DNA of 64,000 nt from Saccharicrinis aurantiacus (GTDB lineage: Bacteria; Bacteroidota; Bacteroidia; Bacteroidales; Marinilabiliaceae). The DNA lies in NCBI RefSeq assembly GCF_001660705.2, contig NZ_LYBV02000031.1, positions 124,001 to 188,000 on the forward strand. The letters run 5' to 3'. This document shows, piece after piece, positions 8,657 through 17,428 of this stretch. Below the pieces are notes generated by a model. The model saw only the letters and a program-made list of their open reading frames with translations. It made no database searches and was not told where the DNA came from. How positions within the stretch are numbered: the stretch's first letter is position 1; every line of letters begins with the position of its first letter. The position numbers and the translations under genes are program-made.

Positions 8657-8762
8657 AATCGACTTATTTTATTAGGTCTTATTGATGGCACAATTTTACA
8701 AGTTATAATATGCCTCCCTTAATGGCACCGCGAAATGATTGTAAAATTGTTTGATGTGTTTT

Positions 8763-8960
8763 ATTTGTATAAACCTTAGAAAATTAATTTTTATAGGTAT
8801 ATCATTTGTACAAATCTTCAAAAAATATTTTTTCTCGCTTTGTACAAGCTGATAAGTATGAAAAACTAATTTTTCTATAAATAGCATCTCGCCATTGGTA
8901 GAAAAATTGATTTTTCTGTTAATATACATTTGTATAAAGGCCAAAAAACTATTTTTTGTA
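8763..8960. repeat. array of degenerate palindromic units upstream of the FNR-like gene
   Basis: Units of the form ATTTGTAYAAA, a few bases, then an A-run/T-run palindrome occur at 8763, 8804, 8838, about 8894 (first half weak) and 8928. Examples of the second half are CAAAAAATATTTTTTC, GAAAAACTAATTTTTC and AGAAAAATTGATTTTTCT. Spacings are 41, 34, 56 and 34 bases. ATTTGTACAAAT at 8804 is a perfect palindrome. The array fills most of the 375-base gap between nrtD and the FNR-like gene and lies in the latter's promoter region. It may be an operator array or a decayed tandem repeat. An 82-residue frame running across it on minus looks like chance coding. Confidence 0.55.
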
Positions 8961-9031
8961 TGAATTATATGTGATAATTAATTTTTGGCTACATGTATTA
9001 ACTTTATTTAGTAACAATATCTCTTTGCTTG

Positions 9032-9817
9032 CTAGTGATCCAAAAAGTTCAATAGATACTGGCGGTATTCATAAAATCGAGGATCTTCAATGGTGGTTTT
9101 ACGATGGCGCGGACGCTCTATTTCTATGTGTGCCACATCGCCAACTTTAGCATATGGACCACCTGTCATCATAATAACTCTATCGGATAAAAGGATGGCC
9201 TCATCCACATCGTGTGTTACCATTACCGCAGTAATTTTTTCCTTGGCCCAAACGTCAATTAGTACATCTTGTAGTTCAACACGCGTCATTGAATCGAGCA
9301 TCCCGAAAGGCTCATCTAACAATAACACCTTTGGTTTAAGCGCAAATGCGCGGGCTATACCAACACGCTGCTGCATACCTTGCGAAAGACTGCTGGCACG
9401 TTGGTGAAACGAATCGCCTAAGCCTACCTTATCTAAATAATACTTACAAATATCTTCGCGTTGCTTTTTGGTGCCGTGTGCAAAAACTTGTTTCACGCCA
9501 ATCATTACATTCTCCATGGCGGTCATCCAAGGGAATAAACTAGGCGATTGAAATACCACTGCCCTATCTGGTCCAGCGCCTTGAATACGATTGGCATCCA
9601 CAATAATATTTCCTTCGGTGATGTCGTTTAATCCGGCAATCATGGTTAAAAGTGTTGATTTACCACAACCAGAATGACCAATAATAGATATAAATTCTTC
9701 TTCTTTTATTTTGAGTTGAAAATCTTCGAGCACAACAAAATCGCCCTTAGGAGTTGGATAAGCTTTTTTAAGATTAACACACTCCAGCATTGTTTTTTTA
9801 GCAGTAACTGTTTCCAT
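9032..9817 (-). CDS. nrtD: Nitrate/nitrite ABC importer ATPase (NrtD-like)
   Basis: A 261-residue ABC ATPase of the nitrate/sulfonate/taurine importer class. It has Walker A GHSGCGKST (47-55), the Q-loop in VVFQSPSLFPW, Walker B VLLLDEP (164-170), the D-loop, and the switch His202 in MVTHDVDEA. The signature loop is LSQGMQQR (from 144), where most relatives have LSGG. The C-terminal part EIERPRHRKT matches nitrate importer ATPases. It is the last gene of the run porin-nrtA-nrtB-nrtC-nrtD, ten bases from nrtC. Substrate assignment rests on the reductase genes nearby; cyanate or a sulfonate cannot be excluded by sequence alone. Confidence 0.85.
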   Translation of the reverse strand: METVTAKKTMLECVNLKKAYPTPKGDFVVLEDFQLKIKEEEFISIIGHSGCGKSTLLTMIAGLNDITEGNIIVDANRIQGAGPDRAVVFQSPSLFPWMTAMENVMIGVKQVFAHGTKKQREDICKYYLDKVGLGDSFHQRASSLSQGMQQRVGIARAFALKPKVLLLDEPFGMLDSMTRVELQDVLIDVWAKEKITAVMVTHDVDEAILLSDRVIMMTGGPYAKVGDVAHIEIERPRHRKTTIEDPRFYEYRQYLLNFLDH

Positions 9818-9827
9818 AATTCAAGCT

Positions 9828-10691
9828 TTATCGGTTAATCCTCTTCAGTTTATTTACTTTAATAATTGGCTGTAAGTCGGGCAATGCATAGGCCTCACCT
9901 TTACTTCCTGAGCGATGCATACCTACTTCATCTAGATATTTAATAATTGCATTTCGTTCCTTTTTAAAGTTTGAATCAGCATTAATTGCTGCCTTATCAC
10001 GCGGACGCGAAAAGCCGATTTTAAATTCTTCGCCCAATGTAGCATTGGGGCCCGGAGTAAGTGGAATTACTCTATCTGCCAATAAAATACCTTCGTCAAC
10101 ATCGTTGGTAATTAGCATTACTGTTTTTTTCGATTCATTCCAGATGCGCTCAATTTCTATCTGAAGCGATCCACGTGTTAATGCATCCAGCGCACTGAGT
10201 GGTTCATCCATTAAAAGAATCTCAGGGTCCATGGCCAATGCACGAGCCACCGATACACGCTGACGCATTCCACCTGATAGTTGTGATGGATTTTTTTGTA
10301 AGGCTGGTGTTAGGTTTACCATTTCGATAAACTTACGCGAGTGATTTACTCGATCTATTTTGCTCATTTTAGGAAACACTTGCTTTACGGCAAGCTCCAC
10401 ATTACCTTGTACCGATAGCCAAGGCAGTAAAGAGTAGTTCTGAAATACCACTCCTCTATCGGGTCCAGGACCCGTAATCTTTTTACCCTTTAGTAAAACT
10501 TCGCCCTCATCGGGCTCAATTAATCCAGAGATGAGGCTTATCAAAGTAGTTTTACCACTTCCGGTGAAACCTACAATGGCTATAAACTCGCCTTCTTCAA
10601 TGGTGAGGTTGATGTTTTTGAGTACTTCAACCTTTTTATCGCCTGTACCGTATGATTTAGATACATTGCGTAATTCTAAAAATGCCGCCAT
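9828..10691 (-). CDS. nrtC: Nitrate/nitrite ABC importer ATPase (NrtC-like) with altered H-loop
   Basis: A 287-residue ABC ATPase, the partner of the NrtD-like protein. Walker A is GFTGSGKTT (41-49), the signature is LSGGMRQR (138-145) and Walker B is ILLMDEP. The H-loop reads LITNDVDEG, with Asn196 where nearly all ABC ATPases have the switch histidine. A 40-residue C-terminal tail follows, much shorter than the substrate-binding-like domain of cyanobacterial NrtC. In a heterodimer, its Walker site would face the unusual LSQGM signature of NrtD, so both changes fall in the same composite ATP site. It lies in the nrt operon, 23 bases after nrtB. Confidence 0.85.
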   Translation of the reverse strand: MAAFLELRNVSKSYGTGDKKVEVLKNINLTIEEGEFIAIVGFTGSGKTTLISLISGLIEPDEGEVLLKGKKITGPGPDRGVVFQNYSLLPWLSVQGNVELAVKQVFPKMSKIDRVNHSRKFIEMVNLTPALQKNPSQLSGGMRQRVSVARALAMDPEILLMDEPLSALDALTRGSLQIEIERIWNESKKTVMLITNDVDEGILLADRVIPLTPGPNATLGEEFKIGFSRPRDKAAINADSNFKKERNAIIKYLDEVGMHRSGSKGEAYALPDLQPIIKVNKLKRINR

Positions 10692-10714
10692 AATTGTTGG
10701 TTTTAAGGTTGAAA

Positions 10715-11806
10715 TTATTTCGCTTCGAAGCTGATTAACTTCTGAATAAACATCATCACTCTATCAAGCATAAAGCCGATAAAACCAATAACGAACATGG
10801 CCACTATTATTTTTGCATTGGAGTCGTTGGCTCCATTCTGAAACTCTTCCCAAACAAAAGATCCTAAACCAGGACTTTGTGCTAATAACTCAATGGCAAT
10901 TAATACCATCCAGGCCACTGAAAGTGTAATGCGTAAACCCGTAAAAATCATTGGAATTGAAGCTGGTAATATCACTTTAAAGATATTGCTGAAAACACTT
11001 AAGCGTAATACTTTTGATACGTTAATGTAATCGGGATTTACTGATGATACACCCATGGTAGTGTTTACCAATGTGGCCCACATACTACAAAATCCTACAC
11101 TAATAAAGGATATGATAAAGGCTTTATCAGAATCGGAATTAGCCATAACCGTTTTTACAACCATTGAAACCAATAGTAACCAAACTACAGGAGAAACAGG
11201 TTTTAGAATTTGAATAATCCAGTTGATTGAGCTGCGTAAGGTTTCGCTTAAACCCAATACAATTCCTACCGGGATGGCAAAAAATGCGGCCAACAGAAAG
11301 CCCGCAAAAACCGTTTTTAAACTGGTTATAATTTGATCAACAAACGAAGGGCGACCCGTGTAGGTAATGGCTTTTAGGCCTTGCTCTTTACGTTGTTTGT
11401 TTATGGCTGCCGTTTTTTCTTTAAAGGCCGATTTCTTTTCCGAGATCATTTTATGATCGTTCCATAACGAGATGGCGCCTTGTTTAACATCAGCTGGAGA
11501 AGGCAATGAGTTAGGCTTACAGCTTAAATCACTAGAATCGATACACTCGGCCATTTGTGCTGCCGCAGCATCGCCTTGAACCGATCTTGTTTTTTCAATT
11601 TTAATATCTCGTTCCTTGTTATAAAGGTAGGATGCGCCAAAATTACAAACGCCTAGGAATATAAATACCGATAGCACCGGAACCACAATTTGCCTTAGCA
11701 CCAATCTAATATTTTTATCTTTTTCTTTGCCCTGAATTAATTTGATTAGTGGCTCAAGAAATCCTAAACCACTCCATTTTAAGGCATTTAATATTTTTGT
11801 TTCCAT
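10715..11806 (-). CDS. nrtB: Nitrate/nitrite ABC importer permease (NrtB-like)
   Basis: A 363-residue inner-membrane permease of the binding-protein-dependent transporter class. TM1 is at about 40-62. A periplasmic insert of roughly 100 residues with two cysteines ([11 protein letters not shown]) follows, then five to six further membrane segments. The cytoplasmic coupling motif is seen in the segment [21 protein letters not shown] (EAA-type loop). The block [19 protein letters not shown] is typical of nitrate/taurine permeases. The N-terminal insert makes it longer than the usual 270-280 residues. A palindrome at 11853-11912 separates it from nrtA. Confidence 0.88.
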   Translation of the reverse strand: METKILNALKWSGLGFLEPLIKLIQGKEKDKNIRLVLRQIVVPVLSVFIFLGVCNFGASYLYNKERDIKIEKTRSVQGDAAAAQMAECIDSSDLSCKPNSLPSPADVKQGAISLWNDHKMISEKKSAFKEKTAAINKQRKEQGLKAITYTGRPSFVDQIITSLKTVFAGFLLAAFFAIPVGIVLGLSETLRSSINWIIQILKPVSPVVWLLLVSMVVKTVMANSDSDKAFIISFISVGFCSMWATLVNTTMGVSSVNPDYINVSKVLRLSVFSNIFKVILPASIPMIFTGLRITLSVAWMVLIAIELLAQSPGLGSFVWEEFQNGANDSNAKIIVAMFVIGFIGFMLDRVMMFIQKLISFEAK

Positions 11807-11852
11807 ATTGATTTTATTAGTTGGATTTGTTTTGAAAATCTATTGCTGTTTT

Positions 11853-11912
11853 AGTTGAAGAAAAAGTGCATGAAACTTCCGGAAAGCATGCACCTTTTCT
11901 TTCTTTCCAACT
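11853..11912 (-). promoter_or_regulatory. large hairpin between nrtA and nrtB
   Basis: GTGCATG (11866) and CATGCAC (11887) enclose a loop that is itself nearly palindromic (CTTCCGGAAAG). The outer bases AGTTG and CAACT extend the pairing. On the transcribed minus strand a T-rich stretch follows the stem. It may be an attenuating terminator or an RNA processing signal that leaves the abundant binding protein more highly expressed than the permease. Confidence 0.55.
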
Positions 11913-11950
11913 AAAAAAACAATAGTGAAATAATTGTTTATTTTTTCTAA

Positions 11951-13357
11951 CTAGTTTGATTTTGCTAGTGTTTTAGCATCCTTATTACCAATAGCGAACT
12001 TGGTTAAATATTCGTTTGGCTTAGTTCCATCAAACTCAATACCATCAATAAAGTCGGGTGTTATTGCCTTATATCCATTGGTAGAAGGAATATCTGATGC
12101 CGGTATTTTACCTTCTGCCACAAGAGCTTCAGCGGCTTTTGTCCATACATCTGGTCGGTAAACTTTCTTGGCTGTTTCTGCATACCACTCATCCGATTTA
12201 GGTTCTGAAATTTGTCCCCATCTACGCATTTGCGTTAAAAACCAAACGGCATCAGAGTAGAAAGGATAAGTTGCATTGTGCTTATAGAAAACATTAAAAT
12301 CAGGAAGATCGCGCTTGTCGCCTTTTTCAAATTCGAAAGTACCTGTCATAGAGTTCGCAATTACGATAGAATCAGCTCCCACATAATCCGACATGGCTAA
12401 AATACCAACGGCTTTTGCTCTGTTAGATGGATTGTCTAACCATTTTCCTGCCCTAATTAGAGCTTTGGTTACCGCCACTGCTGTATTTGGATTCTCAGAG
12501 ATGAATTTCTCAGTCATTACAAATACCTTTTCAGGGTTGTTTTTCCAGATCTCGTAGTTGGTAACCACGGGTACACCAATTTGCTTAAATACGGCTTGTT
12601 GGTTCCAAGGCTCTCCAACGCAATAACCATAAATAGTTCCTGCTTCTAAGGTTGCTGGCATTTGTGGCGGTGGTGTTACCGATAATAACACATCAGCATC
12701 AACCTGACCTTGAATATTGCTAGCAGTGTACATGCCAGGGTGAATTCCGGCAGCTGCTAACCAATAACGGATTTCGTAATTATGAGTGGATACCGGAAAT
12801 ACCATGCCCATTTTAAATGGCGTTCCGTTGTTTTTATATTCCGTAACAACTGGTTTTAAAGCATCGGCAGAAATTGGGTGAATAGGTTTGCCTTCGGCAT
12901 CTTTAGGTACATTCGATTTCATTTTATCCCAAATGGCATTGGATACCGTAATGGCATTTCCATTTAAATCCATCGAGAATGGTGTAACCAAGTTGGCTTG
13001 ACGACCAAATCCTGCAGCAGCAGCAATAGGCTGGCCTGCTAACATGTGCGAGCCATCTAATTCGCCATCAATAACTCTATCTAATACATTTTTCCAGTTA
13101 CTTTGCGCTTCGATGGTAACGAATAAACCTTCGTCTTCAAAGTATCCTAACTCTTTAGCTATTGCTAGAGGCGCCATATCCGTCAGTTTAATAAAACCAA
13201 AAGTAAGCTGAGGCTTTTCAACCAACAGGGCACTTTTAGAAGTGGAGCTTTCGCTTGATTTCGCTGACTTGGAAGAAGAACTTCCTCCACAAGAGGATAA
13301 TAATACTAAGGCTGTAGCGAATATTGTAGTCGCTTTTAATATGTTTGAAATCTTCAT
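11951..13357 (-). CDS. nrtA: Nitrate/nitrite-binding lipoprotein (NrtA-like)
   Basis: A 468-residue substrate-binding protein. A lipoprotein signal peptide ends in the lipobox LLSSC (Cys23), followed by a serine-rich linker to about residue 45. The binding fold begins [28 protein letters not shown], as in NrtA/CmpA proteins. Blocks such as [32 protein letters not shown] and [12 protein letters not shown] match that family. It should be anchored on the outer face of the inner membrane and deliver nitrate or nitrite to NrtB. It lies between the porin and nrtB, with hairpins on both sides. Confidence 0.92.
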   Translation of the reverse strand: MKISNILKATTIFATALVLLSSCGGSSSSKSAKSSESSTSKSALLVEKPQLTFGFIKLTDMAPLAIAKELGYFEDEGLFVTIEAQSNWKNVLDRVIDGELDGSHMLAGQPIAAAAGFGRQANLVTPFSMDLNGNAITVSNAIWDKMKSNVPKDAEGKPIHPISADALKPVVTEYKNNGTPFKMGMVFPVSTHNYEIRYWLAAAGIHPGMYTASNIQGQVDADVLLSVTPPPQMPATLEAGTIYGYCVGEPWNQQAVFKQIGVPVVTNYEIWKNNPEKVFVMTEKFISENPNTAVAVTKALIRAGKWLDNPSNRAKAVGILAMSDYVGADSIVIANSMTGTFEFEKGDKRDLPDFNVFYKHNATYPFYSDAVWFLTQMRRWGQISEPKSDEWYAETAKKVYRPDVWTKAAEALVAEGKIPASDIPSTNGYKAITPDFIDGIEFDGTKPNEYLTKFAIGNKDAKTLAKSN

Positions 13358-13386
13358 TTTACTACGTTTTTATCGTTAAAAAAGGC

Positions 13387-13434
13387 ATGTAGAATCCCTA
13401 TACCACTTAAATATGCAAGTGGTGCTATCTACAT
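13387..13434 (-). terminator. nested hairpin with T-run in the nrtA leader
   Basis: Outer arms ATGTAG/CTACAT and inner arms ACCACTT/AAGTGGT form a nested hairpin. On the minus strand GCC and a run of six T follow directly, 20-odd bases before the nrtA start. It is either the terminator of the porin transcript or an attenuator controlling nrtA entry. Confidence 0.6.
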
Positions 13435-13498
13435 TTCAACATTTTTTATCTGATTGAATAACTTATCTGATAAGCTATTATTTAGGGATGTTCTATTT

Positions 13499-13540
13499 AG
13501 GTAAAGTGCCAAATGCTAGTACCAACTTGACACCTTACCT
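13499..13540 (-). other. hairpin just after the porin stop codon
   Basis: AGGTAAAGTG and CACCTTACCT pair, with one G-U wobble when read on the minus strand. No T-run follows. It could be a 3'-end stabiliser of the porin mRNA. A further perfect palindrome, CTTATCTGATAAG, lies at 13462. Confidence 0.4.
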
Positions 13541-13549
13541 ATTAAGTTG

Positions 13550-14890
13550 TTATAAGAATTTAGGTGAGAATGAAACCTGTAACCAAGCCCAAGACTGCAT
13601 TCCTTGAGTTGAGGCATCAGGAGCCATTCCTTTTAAAACCTTCATTGTTTCACTAATACCAAACATATGTGAGTATCCTACTTGTAAGGATAACTCCTTC
13701 GCTAATTTGCGAGTATATACAAGATCTAATTCAGTTCCTAAAGAGCCATCATAAGCTTCGCCCATGTAGGTGCGTTCTTGTGCCGACATGAAATAATGTA
13801 AGTGGCCTGCTAGCGAACTCTTCTCGCCAAATTTAAATGCTGTTTTTAAATAAATATCAACCAAACCAGCACTGCGTTCGTTTTGTCCTCCATGCCCATT
13901 ACCAACATAGAAGTAATCCATGAAACCATAAAATTTATGGTTGGTTCCATATTTAGGAGACCATCCTTCTACTTCGCTTGTACTTTCGTCATCACCACTT
14001 AAATAATCAATACCCAATAGTGGTGCACCTGTAACTTTTGGTGCCTGAATAAATAAGTTAACCATATAACCTGAAAGTTCAGTTTTGTACTCTTGTCCTG
14101 CAGCTGTTAAACCTTTGTCAATTGCGCCACCAGTATAGAAGAACTGACCACCAAACTTAAGTGCTCCAACAGCAAATTTAGGAGATAAACCAACAGTGAA
14201 GTTGCTATATGCAGTATCAGGACTAGAATTATAAATATCATTTTCGATCATTATACCAATACTACCAGCATCAAAGGTCTTCTTAAAATATACCATTTGT
14301 TGACTCTTTGGTAATTCAAGATTGAAAATTCGTGTATTTTCGACACCACCTCCATTTGTAGTTTCATAGTAATTACCTGTTAAATTAGCGGGTTCGGGTG
14401 CTCCATCACCATAGCCTACTTGATTCCAAGATACCATTGCATCAAAATCAAAACCATCACCTTTATGCATATATCTTAATGCATCAAAAGAACGACCTTG
14501 CATTGCCCAGTCTAGGCTACCAATGAAACGGTGATCGTCATAAATCATTTCCTGACGTCCGATTCTAAAAGTAGATTTATCTGTGGCGTAGTAATCACCA
14601 TAAGCTTCGTGTGCGCTTAATAATTGGTCTGACTTATTAATTTGCCCTGTTTCTCCCCAGATGCGGACATCTTGAATGGAAGCCTTAAATCCAACTTTAT
14701 CTTTTTTATAACCTACAATTAATCGAGCTCTATGCTCTACAAATGCAGCAGGTTCAGTATTCTCCATTATAGGAGCTTTAAATCCATTTCTCATTTCACC
14801 TCTGGCACGATACTGGCCTGTGAAAGTAACTTGAGCATTCATTGTTGCGAAACTTGCAATTGCTAGTAAGAGAGTTAATAACTTTTTCAT
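13550..14890 (-). CDS. Outer-membrane porin, alginate-export-like beta barrel
   Basis: A 446-residue protein with a signal peptide (MKKLLTLLLAIASFATMNAQ). The remainder consists of alternating amphipathic strands and ends in a typical outer-membrane terminal strand (AWLQVSFSPKFL). The segments EHRARLIVGYKKDKVGFKAS and FRIGRQEMIYDDHRFIG match the alginate-export porin family, members of which accompany nitrate genes in other Bacteroidota. Its place ahead of nrtA suggests it lets nitrate or nitrite through the outer membrane; that role is inferred from context. A TTG at 14896 also opens the frame, but ATG at 14890 starts the signal peptide properly. A conserved cis-element lies upstream at 15050. 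Confidence 0.82.
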   Translation of the reverse strand: MKKLLTLLLAIASFATMNAQVTFTGQYRARGEMRNGFKAPIMENTEPAAFVEHRARLIVGYKKDKVGFKASIQDVRIWGETGQINKSDQLLSAHEAYGDYYATDKSTFRIGRQEMIYDDHRFIGSLDWAMQGRSFDALRYMHKGDGFDFDAMVSWNQVGYGDGAPEPANLTGNYYETTNGGGVENTRIFNLELPKSQQMVYFKKTFDAGSIGIMIENDIYNSSPDTAYSNFTVGLSPKFAVGALKFGGQFFYTGGAIDKGLTAAGQEYKTELSGYMVNLFIQAPKVTGAPLLGIDYLSGDDESTSEVEGWSPKYGTNHKFYGFMDYFYVGNGHGGQNERSAGLVDIYLKTAFKFGEKSSLAGHLHYFMSAQERTYMGEAYDGSLGTELDLVYTRKLAKELSLQVGYSHMFGISETMKVLKGMAPDASTQGMQSWAWLQVSFSPKFL

Positions 14891-15049
14891 CTTCAATTAG
14901 AGTTTAAACGTTAAACCAGCCAAAATCAATCTTAGGTTAATTTGATTTTGACCTGTTCTGAAATAAAACATCCTCTCAAATAAGTGATAATATAACCGTT
15001 GTTATTATTAGTCTTATTTGAATTACCATAATACCGTTGTATGATGGAT

Positions 15050-15110
15050 TTTACACTTACTTACTTTTTGATGTTTGATTCTGATGTAAAGGTATGGTGT
15101 ATCAAACATC
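15050..15110. promoter_or_regulatory. conserved cis-element upstream of the porin/nrt operon, FNR-like half-sites
   Basis: Bases 15050-15071 (TTTACACTTACTTAC then TTTTTGA) are identical to 19417-19438 upstream of the nitrate reductase gene. In both places TTGATTCTGAT follows within four bases, and then nTAAA. TTGAT-n4-AT resembles the FNR box TTGATnnnnATCAA. Here an extra perfect inverted repeat is present: GATGTTTGAT at 15070 and ATCAAACATC at 15101. It is a likely operator for one or both FNR-like proteins encoded beside it. The rest of 14891-15231 holds short repeats of ACCGTTGT (14995 and 15033) and the terminator at 15175. Confidence 0.6.
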
Positions 15111-15174
15111 AATTTTATGTAAATGGAGAGGATTAAAGCGGTTTTTTACCATAGTATATTAGGCTTTAAGGTAT

Positions 15175-15202
15175 AAAAAAACCTGCGTAAAAGCAGGTTT
15201 TG
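15175..15202 (-). terminator. terminator after the second FNR-like gene
   Basis: AAACCTGC and GCAGGTTT form a perfect 8-base stem with loop TTTTAC. A run of seven T follows on the minus strand. Confidence 0.85.
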
Positions 15203-15231
15203 AATGTAATTATATTAAAGTCAGTGGTATA

Positions 15232-15942
15232 CTAGCTCTGAATAAAGTAGTGATGTTCGTCTATTTCGTCCTTTAATACTTGTATGTTGGGTATTCCAAT
15301 CTTCTTACCGGCGCTTTTTATGACCTTATCTTTTTTTAATGCAGACAGAATTCTGATCACCTGTTCTTCTGTAGTTCCTGCAAAGTCTGCAATATCTCTT
15401 CTGCTTAATTGTATGTCAAGGAAACCATTCTTTTGTCCAAATTTACGGTGCATATATAATAAGGCATCAATTACTTTTTCACGCACTGTCATATGCGCAA
15501 ACATGCGAACCTTACTTTCTGTACGGTTTAATTCCTCAGCGTAGTAAACCATAAAATCAAAGGCTAATTTCGGATGGGTTTGTAACATGGTTTTCATGGT
15601 ATCTAAAGTAAAATGACACATGATGGTTTCATCCAAAGCCAATGCGCCGCTAGGATAGGTCTGGCGCGAACTAAAAACACGCTGCCCAAGTACCTCGCCG
15701 CTAGTTGCAATACGCATAATTTGCTCTCTCCCGTTAATTCCTGTACTAAAAACCTTAACCTTTCCATCTTTTACAAAGTAAATTCCATGTATAGGAGAAC
15801 CTTCAATAATAATACTTTGTCCCTTACGACATCGCATTGTATTCTTTTGCTCAAGTAACACAGTTAGCGCAAGGTCGTTACTGTACTTTTTCATAATACA
15901 ATGTTTGTTTTCACAATCGATACAGCTAGTGGATTTTATCAT
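15232..15942 (-). CDS. Crp/Fnr-family regulator with FNR-type cysteines (copy 2)
   Basis: A 236-residue paralogue of the regulator at 7949. It has the same order: N-terminal cysteine cluster Cys7-x2-Cys10-x4-Cys15, Cys38, effector barrel, Cys109 in ETIMCHF, dimer helix, and helix-turn-helix SRRDIADFAGTTEEQVIRIL. The spacing from Cys15 to Cys109 (94) equals that in copy 1 and is one more than in E. coli FNR. Recognition helices differ at only a few positions, so the two may share or compete for sites. It is divergent from moaA with 223 bases between them and ends in its own strong terminator, so it is separate from the porin operon. Confidence 0.87.
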   Translation of the reverse strand: MIKSTSCIDCENKHCIMKKYSNDLALTVLLEQKNTMRCRKGQSIIIEGSPIHGIYFVKDGKVKVFSTGINGREQIMRIATSGEVLGQRVFSSRQTYPSGALALDETIMCHFTLDTMKTMLQTHPKLAFDFMVYYAEELNRTESKVRMFAHMTVREKVIDALLYMHRKFGQKNGFLDIQLSRRDIADFAGTTEEQVIRILSALKKDKVIKSAGKKIGIPNIQVLKDEIDEHHYFIQS

Positions 15943-16024
15943 TTACGAGTTCTTTTGTAATAGTTTTATAGGGTTGGTGCAGCTGCAAATTGTTTTTTTA
16001 TGTGCTTCTATCTAAAAATAGGTA

Positions 16025-16042
16025 GGTTCAAATTTTGAAACC
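16025..16042. promoter_or_regulatory. imperfect palindrome between the FNR-like gene and moaA
   Basis: GGTTCAAATTTTGAAACC is an imperfect palindrome in the divergent control region. It could be an operator for either gene. Confidence 0.3.
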
Positions 16043-16100
16043 ATTATTCGCTGATTATAGGAGTAAACAATAAAGCACTACAATCGTTCATTATTAAAAC

Positions 16101-16108
16101 TATATTTG
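16101..16108 (+). promoter_or_regulatory. -7 promoter box for moaA (TATATTTG)
   Basis: A perfect TAnnTTTG box lies 57 bases before the moaA start, implying a leader of about 50 bases. No -33 element stands out. Confidence 0.4.
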
Positions 16109-16165
16109 AAGTTTAATTACTACTTTTTATTCCTACGAAGTAAATATGCAATGTTTTAGCATTAT

Positions 16166-17104
16166 ATGAGTACAGATAATAGATCTTTTAAAAAATTGAG
16201 AATCAGTTTAACTGATACTTGTAACATGGCTTGTACTTACTGTGTACCAGATGGTGATGCGAGCGGTATTAGAGCACAGCTAAAACCGCGACTAGAGGTT
16301 TCTGAAATGATTGAGTTGCTTGCAAAGCTTCATAAAGAGTTAGGTTTAAAAAAGGTTAGAATAACAGGAGGAGAACCACTGTTGTTTCCTGGGATTGTTA
16401 AGTTAGTTGCTGAAATTAAGCATTTGGGAATTGATGACATTGCCATTACCACCAATGCCTTTTACTTGGCAAAGTTAGCTCCTCGTTTAAAAGAAGCGGG
16501 TTTAAAATCAATCAATGTGTCCTTAGATGCTTTAGATAGTGAAGTTTTTAAGGCCATTACCCGAAAGGATATGTTACAGCAATGTTTACTCGGTATTGAT
16601 GAAGCCATAAAACAAGGAATTAAATTAAAAATAAACAGTGTAATCATAAAGGGGGTTAATGAGAACCAGATATTACCTTTAATTGCCTTTGGCATTCAAA
16701 AACAAGTGAAAGTGCGTTTTCTTGAGCTTATGAAAATGGGTTATCTGCATAATAACTATTTACAACACTTTGTTTCGCAGAACGAGATTATTGAAATTAT
16801 TAAAGGAGCGTATACCATTGAAAAACAGTTAAGGGTTCCATCGGCCACAGCCAATTATTGGAAACTTGAGGAAGAGGATTACGCCTTTGGCATCATAGCT
16901 AACGAATCGGAACCGTTTTGTAAAGATTGCGATAGATTAAGGTTAGATAGCTATGGGAAGATTTATGGTTGTATCAGTGCTACAAAAGGTATTGATATTA
17001 AAGGAAAGTTAGATTTAAAACCATTGCTTACTGAGGCTATACAACAAAAACAACGCTTTAAGTTTATAGGAAATCAAATGAGCATGCAGTTTATAGGAGG
17101 ATGA
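16166..17104 (+). CDS. moaA: GTP 3',8-cyclase MoaA
   Basis: A radical SAM enzyme that makes the first intermediate of molybdopterin from GTP. The SAM-binding cluster is Cys19-x3-Cys23-x2-Cys26 in DTCNMACTYC. GGEPLLFPG follows at about residue 71. The C-terminal second cluster shows CKDCDRLRL and then a further cysteine in GCISA. At 312 residues it is slightly shorter than the usual 325-330 but has every core motif; the C-terminus ends GG as in active MoaA. It is the first gene of moaA-moaD-moaE, three bases from moaD, and serves the nitrate reductase nearby. Confidence 0.96.
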   Translation: MSTDNRSFKKLRISLTDTCNMACTYCVPDGDASGIRAQLKPRLEVSEMIELLAKLHKELGLKKVRITGGEPLLFPGIVKLVAEIKHLGIDDIAITTNAFYLAKLAPRLKEAGLKSINVSLDALDSEVFKAITRKDMLQQCLLGIDEAIKQGIKLKINSVIIKGVNENQILPLIAFGIQKQVKVRFLELMKMGYLHNNYLQHFVSQNEIIEIIKGAYTIEKQLRVPSATANYWKLEEEDYAFGIIANESEPFCKDCDRLRLDSYGKIYGCISATKGIDIKGKLDLKPLLTEAIQQKQRFKFIGNQMSMQFIGG

Positions 17105-17107
17105 TTT

Positions 17108-17347
17108 ATGATTAAAGTACATTTTTTTGCTGCCCTAAAGCAGTATTTTACAGATAGCATTAGTGTTGAGTTTATTGAGAATGAAACCGTAACGGATTTT
17201 ATTCAGCGTTTGGCTCAATTTTATCCTGATGCAGCAGAACCTCTTACTAAATGTAGGGTAGCCATTAACGAAGAGTTTGTTTCTTTTTCAGATACCATCC
17301 AGTCGCAAACAGAAGTATACGTAATACCACCTTCAAGTGGAGGGTAA
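17108..17347 (+). CDS. moaD: Molybdopterin synthase small subunit MoaD
   Basis: A 79-residue ubiquitin-fold sulfur carrier. It ends in the diagnostic PPSSGG, whose last glycine becomes the thiocarboxylate that supplies sulfur for the dithiolene. The length is right for MoaD. The gene begins three bases after moaA and is surely co-transcribed. The activating enzyme MoeB is not in the window. Confidence 0.93.
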   Translation: MIKVHFFAALKQYFTDSISVEFIENETVTDFIQRLAQFYPDAAEPLTKCRVAINEEFVSFSDTIQSQTEVYVIPPSSGG

Positions 17348-17428
17348 ATTAAATTATTAATGATTTAATAGCTTCGTTAAAGTTCGCTTTTTTCATTGCG
17401 ATAATGTAACATCAATAATCCTCATCTT

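Noticed and set aside
8696-8944. 82-residue open frame on minus across the palindromic array
   Set aside because: It runs through AT-rich repeats, has repeated Lys/Ile/Phe-rich composition and no recognisable domain. The repeat array explains the open frame.
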